Below the pieces are notes generated by a model that made no database searches, was not told the origin of the DNA, and worked only from the letters and a program-made list of their open reading frames with translations. The position numbers were made by a program, and so were the translations under genes. Shown piece after piece: positions 1 through 5,015 of a stretch of DNA of 5,131 nucleotides. The DNA is from Acholeplasmatales bacterium (lineage in GTDB: Bacteria > Bacillota_I > Bacilli_A > Acholeplasmatales > Anaeroplasmataceae), in assembly GCA_024696565.1 (NCBI GenBank), contig JAILGR010000247.1, positions 1 through 5,131 of the forward strand, in the 5' to 3' direction. Within the stretch, counting starts at the first letter, position 1. The number at the start of each line of letters is the position of its first letter.

Positions 1-123
1 AGTAAAGTAATTAACCTAGTTTGTGCAATTTTATTCTTACTAGGACCTATTGGCTTCGTTCTTGAAATCATTGATTTCATCTTCATTTTCTTAAATGGCA
101 AGCCAACATTTATTGTAGACTAA
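1..123 (+). CDS. C-terminal fragment of a small membrane protein, TM2-domain-like (5' end outside window)
   Basis: Frame 1 is open from the window edge to TAA at 121-123 and gives 40 residues. The fragment holds one long hydrophobic stretch (about residues 4-32) with a Gly-Pro-Ile-Gly turn near 15-18 and an acidic Glu-Ile-Ile-Asp patch at 22-25. It then has a short Gly-Lys-containing tail. Two membrane segments separated by a short turn, followed by a polar tail, resemble the C-terminal half of TM2-domain proteins, which are small bacterial membrane proteins of poorly known function. A strong terminator lies 9 bases past the stop, which supports a real gene end. The family assignment is an inference from a short hydrophobic piece; another small membrane protein is possible. 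It is unrelated in strand and apparent function to the mobile element that follows. Confidence 0.6.
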   Translation, partial: SKVINLVCAILFLLGPIGFVLEIIDFIFIFLNGKPTFIVD

Positions 124-132
124 TAATAAAAG

Positions 133-155
133 AATCCTCATATGAGGATTTTTTT
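133..155 (+). terminator. Rho-independent terminator of the upstream membrane-protein gene
   Basis: A perfect inverted repeat (AATCCTC / GAGGATT, loop ATAT; the palindrome extends through the loop, 133-150) is followed directly by five T residues (151-155). It sits 9 bases after the stop codon of the 1-123 gene, the standard position. A-rich sequence on its left side means it could also act weakly on minus-strand transcripts. Confidence 0.85.
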
Positions 156-207
156 ATATATTAGGAAATTGTATATTAAGCTTAATTTTATATCCATAAC
201 GACAAAG

Positions 208-227
208 AGCCTAGGATCACCTAGGCT
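208..227 (-). terminator. Perfect 8-bp hairpin downstream of the transposase/zinc-ribbon pair: terminator or element-end hairpin
   Basis: AGCCTAGG (208-215) and CCTAGGCT (220-227) are exact inverted repeats around a 4-base loop. On the minus strand the hairpin begins about 20 bases after the stop of the 248-652 gene. It is followed only by a short CTTTG, so as an intrinsic terminator it lacks a good T-run. IS91-family elements carry subterminal hairpins at their ends, so this may instead, or also, mark the end of the element. The structure is seen in the sequence; the role is inferred. Confidence 0.45.
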
Positions 228-247
228 TTAAAACAAATTCATTCTGG

Positions 248-652
248 TTAGTATTTCTTATATTTGTTTTTCTTTTTCCAAATATCTAAAGGTACATAAT
301 GTGGTTTACCACATTTTGGGCAGTATAGAATTGGGTATTTGTTTCCATCCCAAATTTCTTCAATCATTTCCCAGTCAACATCTTGTTCCTCATAATCACA
401 TTTTAAGCATTTTAAATCAATGGTTTCATCATATATTTCTCTTTCAGCAAATTCATAAACTAGAGCCTTTGTCTTATCATCTAGTTTATTTATGTTTTCC
501 TCAATTTTGACTAAAGGTTGACCATAGTCATCAAAGCCTTTGCCTTCCTCATACTCTAAGTCAAAATTCAAATTTTCATATGTATAGAAGAAGATAGCTC
601 TTCTTAGTTTTTCTTCTTTAGTTAATAATCTTTTCTTTGTTTCAAATTCCAT
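248..652 (-). CDS. Small zinc-ribbon protein coupled to the IS91-type transposase (function unknown)
   Basis: A 134-residue, charged, soluble protein with no signal peptide. The first 30 or so residues are Lys/Arg/Glu-rich, the middle is acidic, and the C-terminal part carries two Cys pairs: CLKC at 82-85 and CPKCGKPH at 111-118. This arrangement (CxxC, 25 residues, CxxCG) is typical of a zinc ribbon, often involved in nucleic-acid or protein binding. The tail is strongly basic (Lys-rich, 126-133). The ATG lies only two bases after the transposase stop codon, with an AAGGAGG ribosome binding site inside the transposase gene's end, so the two genes are almost certainly co-transcribed. I do not recognise a named family. 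A role as accessory or regulatory protein of the element is an inference from position; a passenger gene carried by the element is the alternative. Confidence 0.75.
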   Translation of the reverse strand: MEFETKKRLLTKEEKLRRAIFFYTYENLNFDLEYEEGKGFDDYGQPLVKIEENINKLDDKTKALVYEFAEREIYDETIDLKCLKCDYEEQDVDWEMIEEIWDGNKYPILYCPKCGKPHYVPLDIWKKKNKYKKY

Positions 653-654
653 AG

Positions 655-2034
655 TTATCCATCCTCCTTAGAATAGCCTACGAAGTAACAAAGGTCAGGA
701 ACAATTTCCATTGTAGCTCCGCAGTGACAAAGTAGTGGGTCATATTTATATGATGAAATGAGTCTTACTCTCCAATTTAGATTAGACTTCATTTTGGCAA
801 TTTCTTTCCATCTGAAAAGTTTTGGTTGGTGCATTATGTCAAGGGAAGAATGATTAGCATAGAAGCCGTAATATCTAGTTGTATGAACGGCTTTGTTAGG
901 TATATGAACAATTAATTTAGCTATAAAATCAAAAACAGACTCAGTGACATATTGTCTACCAATTTTATCATTTTCATTGATAATGGCATCATCTTCATGT
1001 GGGTCGTAATAATAGTATATCATTTTTGTATCTTTATTGTAGGAGATAATTCTAGATTCACTCATCGCAGGATGTCCTGCATATCTACAAACATAGTTTA
1101 CGATTTTTTTGATTTGATTAGAATTTTTACATTCTTTTTGAGGAGCATGAACATAAAATCCTGATTCATTTTTTTTATATAATTCTTTCTTAATTTTGAA
1201 AAACTCATCTAAATCTTTTTGGGTACTATTATTTTTAAGATATTTATACATTCTTTTTAATAATTGATTCATAAAGGATTTTCTTAAAGAATCATAATTA
1301 AAATATGAATAAGGCTTTTTCTTTCCATTGTTATCTATAGTGCATTCAGCAATCAAAGTATGGATATGAGGGTTAAATTTTATATCCCTACCAAAAGTAT
1401 GAAGAGTAGAGATAAAGCCTAAACGTTCATTTCTTTTTCTAGCGGCTTTAGATTTACCTTGAATGAGATAAGTTAATACATCATTAACAGATCCAAACAA
1501 TTCATCGAATAGGTCCCTATATTTTTGAAAGAACCATCTAAGTTCTTCAGCAATAGTCCAAGTGATATGTCTATGAGGGGCATAGATACAAGTCTTAGAT
1601 ATTTCATTCGCTCTAGCATCTCGATACTTTTTTCCACAAGATACGCAAAATCTAGAATGACAAGATAATCCTCTAACATAAAAGTCGTGACAATTAGGGC
1701 ACTCATAGAACAAGTAGCCATTGTTGAAGTTTCTACAATTAATCATACTATCAACATTAGTTAAAATAGCTTCTCTTAGAGGAATATTCTTCCTATTACA
1801 GTATTCGACAAAGTAACCCCAGTTATCTTTGAAAACTTCCTGAATGGTAATATGATTATTTTCTTTTCTAGCGTAAGTGAGATTATTAAGTTTATTATAT
1901 TCATTTTCATAAACATCCTGTCCAGCTTTAGCAGCATCTAAAAGGAGATGAGAAAGGTATCCTCTTTTAGCGTGAACATAATAAGGGTTAGATTTAATTT
2001 CTAAAGGTAAATAATCAGTTACGATAGAAGCCAT
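655..2034 (-). CDS. IS91-family transposase (HUH endonuclease, Y2 type)
   Basis: A 459-residue DNA strand transferase predicted to nick one strand at the element end and drive rolling-circle transposition. Features in order: an N-terminal Cys-rich zinc-binding region (C112, C115, C125, C130, C133, including the family-typical SRFCVSCG); the HUH metal-binding motif NPHIH at 221-225; and the tyrosine motif YVCRY at 314-318, whose two tyrosines four residues apart match the paired catalytic tyrosines of IS91 (Y2 type). This is followed by PAMSESRI and then a conserved-looking C-terminal DPLLC segment at 432-436. There CxC (436-438) replaces the CxxC usually seen, so the second zinc knuckle may be altered. 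Length is normal for the family and no frameshift is seen, so the gene looks intact. I chose the ATG at 2032-2034. The open frame extends 14 codons further to a TTG at 2076, but that start would sit beside a hairpin and has no ribosome binding site. The chosen ATG has only a weak GGTGAT site. Confidence 0.92.
   Translation of the reverse strand: MASIVTDYLPLEIKSNPYYVHAKRGYLSHLLLDAAKAGQDVYENEYNKLNNLTYARKENNHITIQEVFKDNWGYFVEYCNRKNIPLREAILTNVDSMINCRNFNNGYLFYECPNCHDFYVRGLSCHSRFCVSCGKKYRDARANEISKTCIYAPHRHITWTIAEELRWFFQKYRDLFDELFGSVNDVLTYLIQGKSKAARKRNERLGFISTLHTFGRDIKFNPHIHTLIAECTIDNNGKKKPYSYFNYDSLRKSFMNQLLKRMYKYLKNNSTQKDLDEFFKIKKELYKKNESGFYVHAPQKECKNSNQIKKIVNYVCRYAGHPAMSESRIISYNKDTKMIYYYYDPHEDDAIINENDKIGRQYVTESVFDFIAKLIVHIPNKAVHTTRYYGFYANHSSLDIMHQPKLFRWKEIAKMKSNLNWRVRLISSYKYDPLLCHCGATMEIVPDLCYFVGYSKEDG
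663..669 (-). promoter_or_regulatory. Strong ribosome binding site of the zinc-ribbon gene, inside the transposase coding end
   Basis: The minus strand reads AAGGAGG here, 10 bases before the ATG at 650-652. It overlaps the last codons of the transposase, whose stop is at 655-657. It fixes the start of the downstream gene and suggests that gene is translated more efficiently than the transposase, whose own site is weak. Confidence 0.7.
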
Positions 2035-2050
2035 AAAATCACCACTATCT

Positions 2051-2056
2051 ATAATA
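2051..2056 (-). promoter_or_regulatory. Possible -10 box for the transposase gene
   Basis: The minus strand reads TATTAT (5 of 6 matches to TATAAT) about 17 bases before the transposase ATG. No good -35 lies 16-18 bases upstream; the region is T-rich, with a TTGTTT only 14 bases away. If used, the leader would be about 10 bases, leaving just enough room for the weak GGTGAT site at 2038-2043. A weak promoter is usual for transposases, but an AT-rich match like this can occur by chance. Confidence 0.25.
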
Positions 2057-2077
2057 CAGGAAAAAAGCCAAAACAAA

Positions 2078-2096
2078 AAGAGGGCAACGCCCTCTT
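2078..2096 (-). terminator. Hairpin with T-run on the minus strand just upstream of the transposase
   Basis: AAGAGGGC (2078-2085) and GCCCTCTT (2089-2096) form a perfect 8-bp stem with a 3-base loop. On the minus strand the stem is followed by TTTGTTTT, giving a credible intrinsic terminator pointing toward the transposase start 44 bases away. No minus-strand gene ends here, so its likely roles are to block outside transcription from entering the transposase gene, or to form the terminal hairpin of the IS91-type element. The structure is certain; the role is inferred. Confidence 0.6.
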
Positions 2097-2100
2097 AGAA

Positions 2101-2142
2101 GAATGACAGAAAGATTTTTAATCTTTTGGCATTCTATTTTTT
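2101..2142 (+). terminator. Imperfect long hairpin followed by T-run (terminator-like)
   Basis: GAATG (2101-2105) pairs with CATTC (2131-2135). Inside this, GAAAGATT (2109-2116) pairs with AATCTTTT (2120-2127) with one G-T pair, and a small internal loop separates the two helices. TATTTTTT follows (2136-2143). It looks like a plus-strand terminator but has no plus-strand gene immediately upstream. It may insulate the galactanase promoter from upstream transcription, be a leftover of a gene displaced by the insertion, or belong to the element end. Confidence 0.4.
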
Positions 2143-2160
2143 ATTTTCGATAATTTTCGA
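2141..2160. repeat. Tandem 10-bp repeat upstream of the galactanase promoter
   Basis: TTATTTTCGA (2141-2150) is followed directly by TAATTTTCGA (2151-2160), nine of ten bases identical. The 10-base period would place both copies on the same face of the helix, as in some regulator binding sites. The region is AT-rich, so chance is a real alternative. Confidence 0.35.
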
Positions 2161-2175
2161 AATTACTAAAATTTT

Positions 2176-2187
2176 TAAATCGATTTA
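2176..2187. promoter_or_regulatory. 12-bp palindrome centred on CG, candidate operator
   Basis: TAAATCGATTTA is a perfect palindrome ending 20 bases before the -35 box of the peptide-galactanase promoter. A central CG inside an AT-rich palindrome is the usual form of LacI/GalR-family operators, and galactan operons in Bacillus are controlled by a LacI-family regulator (GanR). No regulator gene is present in the window, so the assignment is an inference from shape and position only. Confidence 0.35.
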
Positions 2188-2207
2188 CGAAAAAAGTGAA
2201 ATTTTAA

Positions 2208-2236
2208 TTGTTATTTTTGTTAAAACAAGGTAAAAT
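2208..2236 (+). promoter_or_regulatory. Sigma-A-type promoter of the peptide-galactanase operon
   Basis: A -35 TTGTTA (2208-2213; 4 of 6 matches to TTGACA) and a -10 TAAAAT (2231-2236; 5 of 6 matches to TATAAT) are separated by the ideal 17 bases. Transcription would begin near 2243, giving a leader of about 30 bases before the ATG at 2273. It is the best-matching promoter in the intergenic region and lies correctly for the two plus-strand genes. Confidence 0.65.
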
Positions 2237-2272
2237 TAAGGTGATTTTAAAAAAATCAAAGAGGAGACAATT

Positions 2273-2407
2273 ATGAAAAAATACGAAAAGCCAGAAGTAA
2301 AAGATGAAGAAGTTGTCTTAGAAGACATTATTGCCGTTTCAAATAAAGGGGAAACAGTAGATGGCGATAGTAAGTCTATTCTAGACCTTGATTGGGAGGA
2401 TGCGTAA
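2273..2407 (+). CDS. 44-residue acidic peptide, translationally coupled to the galactanase (function unknown)
   Basis: ATG at 2273 is preceded by GAGGAG at 2261-2266 with a 6-base spacer, a strong ribosome binding site, and the frame runs to TAA at 2405-2407. The peptide starts MKKYEKPEV, continues with an acidic stretch (DEE, LEDIIAVSN around 11-24) and ends LDLDWEDA. It has no cysteine, no hydrophobic segment and no signal peptide, so it should be cytosolic. Short acidic proteins opening with a KKYxKPEV-like start and an EDII-xxS centre are, to my recollection, common and unassigned in gut Firmicutes. The last A of the stop codon is the first A of the galactanase ATG (TAATG), so translation of the two is very likely coupled. 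It could be a true small protein, a leader peptide that controls galactanase expression, or a RiPP-precursor-like peptide. The absence of Cys argues against lanthipeptide or sactipeptide types. Confidence 0.75.
   Translation: MKKYEKPEVKDEEVVLEDIIAVSNKGETVDGDSKSILDLDWEDA
2395..2399 (+). promoter_or_regulatory. Ribosome binding site that fixes the galactanase start
   Basis: GGAGG lies inside the last codons of the 44-residue peptide, 7 bases before the ATG at 2407. A longer in-frame start (TTG at 2392) would overlap this site and precede the signal peptide by five unsuitable residues, so the ATG is preferred. Confidence 0.75.
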
Positions 2408-4971
2408 TGAAAAAAATTATATTTTTCTTTACATCACTATTATTTATTTTTCCATTCTTTTTGATAAATGCAGAAGCTAATACAATAGACTCTATTAGTA
2501 TATCTTTAGAACAACAAGAATCTAGCGATATGGAAAAAGTAAGATATATATTAACTATGTCTGATGTGGAAGATTTATCTAGTATATCTAGTATAAAAGT
2601 TAATCTATTCTTATATAAATATGGTTCTAAGGCAAAGAAGTCAACAGATAATATTACTAAGGTTTATGATACTGTAACAGGTACAAAAGATAAAATTGAT
2701 AATACATATTATGCTGTATATACTCTTAATAATGTATTAACTAATTTTGATGGTTATACATTAACTTGTAGTATGGATGTAATAACTTCAACAACTACAT
2801 TAAGTAGTAATCCTATAAGTTATACAATAAATGATACATCTACTAATGATAAGATTATATCTATGGATGCATCTTCAGTACCATCACTTGAAGCAGCTGG
2901 AGTAAAATATTATGATTTTAACTCTAATGAAGAAGATGTATTCCGTATTTTAGCAGATAATGGCTTTAATTATATTCGTGTTCGTATTTGGAATGATCCA
3001 TATTATACAGATGGCGATAATAAATATGGCTATGGTGGTGGAAATTGTGATTTGGAAAACTGTCTAGCTATAGGTAGAAGAGCTAATAAATATGGAATGA
3101 AATTACTTGTAGATTTCCAATATTCTGATTTCTGGGCTGATCCTGGTCAACAATTTTTACCAAAGGCTTGGGTTGGATATACTGATAGTCAAATTGAAGA
3201 TGCCATTTATGATTTTACTAAGGATTCATTAAATTATTTATTAGATAATGGTATTGAAGTTGGTATGGTCCAAGTAGGAAACGAAACTAATAATACTATG
3301 TGTGGTCATTCAGGTGATTCTACAATGGAGGCTGTTTGTAATTTCTTTAATGCAGGTTCTCGTGCCGTTAGAGAAGTATATCCAAATGCCTTAGTTGCAG
3401 TTCATTTTGCTAATCCATATAAATCTAGTAATTATACTTGGTATGCATCTGAATTAAATACTTATAATGTTGATTATGATGTATTTGGTTCATCTTATTA
3501 TCCATATTGGCATGGTACTATGGAAAATATGGCATCATTATTATCAACAATTGCTAGAACATATAATAAGAAAATAATGCTACTTGAAACATCTTATGCT
3601 AACTGTGAATTAAACGGAGATGAGGCAAGATCTGATGGTTATGGTAATACAATTTGGACAAAAACATATACAGAAGAAGAAAATTCAGGTACTTGTGATT
3701 TAGGATATGACTTTACAGTAGAAGGTCAAAAGAGCCAAATGTTAGAATTGTATGAAACAGTATTTACTGATATTTATAATGGTATTGGTGCAAGCTATTG
3801 GGAAGGTTGTTGGATTTCTGTAAATAAGAGTGAATCTACAGATGCAGATACTAAAGAATTAGAAAATGAACCATATTGGGAAGAATATGGCTGTGGTTGG
3901 GCTTCTAAATATGCACATTATTACCAATCTAAATATAATTTAGAAAATGGTGGTTGTGTAATTGAAAATGAAGCATTCTTTGATGAAACTGGTCATCCAT
4001 TTGATTCTCTAACTGCGTTTAAAACAATAAGAGATACAGATTATGCATCAGCAAGTTTAAATACTACTGGAGTTTTAAATGGCGATTTTGAAACACTAGA
4101 TGGTGAAGGCTATGCTGATTTCTCATATTTTGATATTAATATGACAACAGGTGGTACATATCAATCAAAAACAGATGCTTATTATAGTTCAAGTCATGCC
4201 TTAAATTTCTATGGAGAAGCAGCCGATACATGTAATTTTACAATAGAACAAAATGTATCTGGTATATCTGGCTCATATGATTTTTATGGTTATTTAATGG
4301 GTGGGGCATATACTAATAGTGAAATTAAAGCTTATGTAACTATTAATGGTGTAACTACTTATGGTAATAATGTATATATGACAGGTTGGTCTACTGATGC
4401 AGCTGATTGGGTTAAGGCATCTATAAGCTTTGAATGTGAAGCTACTGATACAGTTATTGTTGGTATTAGTGTTAATTGTCCTGATGCAGGAGCATGGGGT
4501 TATTTAGATAATTTAACATTAGAATCAAAAGAAACATCATTTAGTAATGTATTAGATAATGGTGATTTTGAAACTGATTATGCCGCAACTGGTTGGTCAT
4601 TTGATTCTGATATATTAGGTTCATATCCTGTTGCCGATGATGAAGTAAATTCAACCCATGCTTTAAAATGGTATAGTGCAGAAACTATTGAATTTGATAT
4701 TTCTCAAGACGTATCTGGCAATTCTGGTTCTTTTACATTCTCTATGGAAATAAGAGGCGGAAGTACTGATACTGCATATGTATATGTAATAATTGATGGT
4801 GTAGAATATAAGAGTAGTAATGCATCCTTTAGTACATGGAATCAATTTGAAACATTATCAGTTACATTTAGTCAAACAAGTTCTCAAACTGTAATAGTTG
4901 GCCTACATGTAGAAAGTAATACTTCAGGTACTTGGGGTAATGCTGATAACGCAGTATTAAGTATGAATTAA
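2407..4971 (+). CDS. Secreted endo-beta-1,4-galactanase (GH53) with tandem C-terminal carbohydrate-binding-like modules
   Basis: An 854-residue extracellular enzyme expected to cut internal beta-1,4-galactosyl bonds in galactan and type I arabinogalactan (pectin side chains), releasing galacto-oligosaccharides. Residues 1-24 are a signal peptide (KK, long hydrophobic core, AEA before the likely cut). Residues 25-148 are a beta-rich module I cannot assign. The GH53 domain is about 151-545: MDASSVPSLE at the start, RVRIWNDP (191-198), DFQYSDFWADPG (236-247), acid/base E293 in GNETNN, SYYPYWHGT (363-371) and nucleophile E394 in LLETSY. Residues about 553-706 and 713-853 are two related modules sharing NGDFE, (S/T)HAL, VSG-x-SGS and a GxWGxxDN end. 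They resemble CBM61-type galactan binders attached to other GH53 enzymes; that name is an inference. There is no LPxTG, dockerin or C-terminal membrane segment, so the protein is probably released. It has 13 cysteines, which is many for a secreted Firmicute enzyme. ATG 2407 is chosen over TTG 2392 because of the GGAGG site. Confidence 0.93.
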   Translation: MKKIIFFFTSLLFIFPFFLINAEANTIDSISISLEQQESSDMEKVRYILTMSDVEDLSSISSIKVNLFLYKYGSKAKKSTDNITKVYDTVTGTKDKIDNTYYAVYTLNNVLTNFDGYTLTCSMDVITSTTTLSSNPISYTINDTSTNDKIISMDASSVPSLEAAGVKYYDFNSNEEDVFRILADNGFNYIRVRIWNDPYYTDGDNKYGYGGGNCDLENCLAIGRRANKYGMKLLVDFQYSDFWADPGQQFLPKAWVGYTDSQIEDAIYDFTKDSLNYLLDNGIEVGMVQVGNETNNTMCGHSGDSTMEAVCNFFNAGSRAVREVYPNALVAVHFANPYKSSNYTWYASELNTYNVDYDVFGSSYYPYWHGTMENMASLLSTIARTYNKKIMLLETSYANCELNGDEARSDGYGNTIWTKTYTEEENSGTCDLGYDFTVEGQKSQMLELYETVFTDIYNGIGASYWEGCWISVNKSESTDADTKELENEPYWEEYGCGWASKYAHYYQSKYNLENGGCVIENEAFFDETGHPFDSLTAFKTIRDTDYASASLNTTGVLNGDFETLDGEGYADFSYFDINMTTGGTYQSKTDAYYSSSHALNFYGEAADTCNFTIEQNVSGISGSYDFYGYLMGGAYTNSEIKAYVTINGVTTYGNNVYMTGWSTDAADWVKASISFECEATDTVIVGISVNCPDAGAWGYLDNLTLESKETSFSNVLDNGDFETDYAATGWSFDSDILGSYPVADDEVNSTHALKWYSAETIEFDISQDVSGNSGSFTFSMEIRGGSTDTAYVYVIIDGVEYKSSNASFSTWNQFETLSVTFSQTSSQTVIVGLHVESNTSGTWGNADNAVLSMN

Positions 4972-4985
4972 TAATTTATTAAAAT

Positions 4986-5006
4986 AGGGGAGCAATCCCC
5001 TTTTTT
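4986..5006 (+). terminator. Rho-independent terminator of the galactanase operon
   Basis: AGGGGA (4986-4991) and TCCCCT (4996-5001) form a stem capped by a GCAA (GNRA-type) tetraloop, followed by TTTTT (5002-5006) and preceded by an A-tract. It lies 14 bases after the stop codon. It is also the exact centre of the large inverted repeat at the window's right edge. Confidence 0.85.
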
Positions 5007-5015
5007 AATAAATTA

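Larger units (their letters stand above)
208..2096 (-). mobile_element. IS91-family (rolling-circle, HUH) insertion element, approximate limits
   Basis: The unit consists of an intact IS91-type transposase gene, a translationally coupled zinc-ribbon gene downstream of it, and a perfect hairpin just outside each side (208-227 and 2078-2096). IS91-family elements transpose by a rolling-circle-like mechanism through a single-strand nicking HUH/Y2 transposase. They lack classical long terminal inverted repeats and make no target duplication, which fits the absence of an obvious direct repeat here. The limits given are simply the two hairpins; the true ends could lie some tens of bases either way. 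The element sits between a terminated plus-strand gene and the promoter region of the galactanase unit, in the opposite orientation to both, so it appears not to have broken a gene. Confidence 0.6.

Noticed and set aside
175..186. 12-bp palindrome ATTAAGCTTAAT between the first terminator and the element
   Set aside because: AT-rich palindromes of this size are frequent here, and it has no promoter or gene to act on; it might lie at an element end but nothing supports that.
301..510. Plus-strand 69-codon open frame antisense to the zinc-ribbon gene
   Set aside because: No ribosome binding site or recognisable protein; it is the complement of a well-supported gene.
952..1164. Plus-strand 70-codon open frame antisense to the transposase
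   Set aside because: Composition is a by-product of the opposite-strand coding sequence; no start signal.
1473..1721. Minus-strand 82-codon frame inside the transposase in another frame
   Set aside because: It overlaps the conserved zinc-finger and adjoining region of the transposase out of frame and has no separate start signal.
2035..2076. N-terminal extension of the transposase to a TTG start at 2076
   Set aside because: It would abut the hairpin at 2078-2096, has no ribosome binding site, and adds 14 residues unlike the family; the ATG at 2034 is better.
2174..2189. CcpA catabolite-repression (cre) site overlapping the CG-centred palindrome
   Set aside because: Three of the conserved positions of the cre consensus do not match, so a general LacI-type operator is as far as the evidence goes.
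2392..2406. TTG start five codons upstream of the galactanase ATG
   Set aside because: The TTG overlaps the GGAGG ribosome binding site itself, and the signal peptide starts naturally at the ATG at 2407.
2273..2407. The 44-residue peptide as a bacteriocin or RiPP precursor
   Set aside because: No Cys-rich or glycine-rich core, no double-glycine leader, and no modification or export genes next to it; kept as unknown function.
4663..4845. Minus-strand 60-codon frame antisense to the second C-terminal module
   Set aside because: No ribosome binding site and no recognisable domain; it is a shadow of the galactanase.
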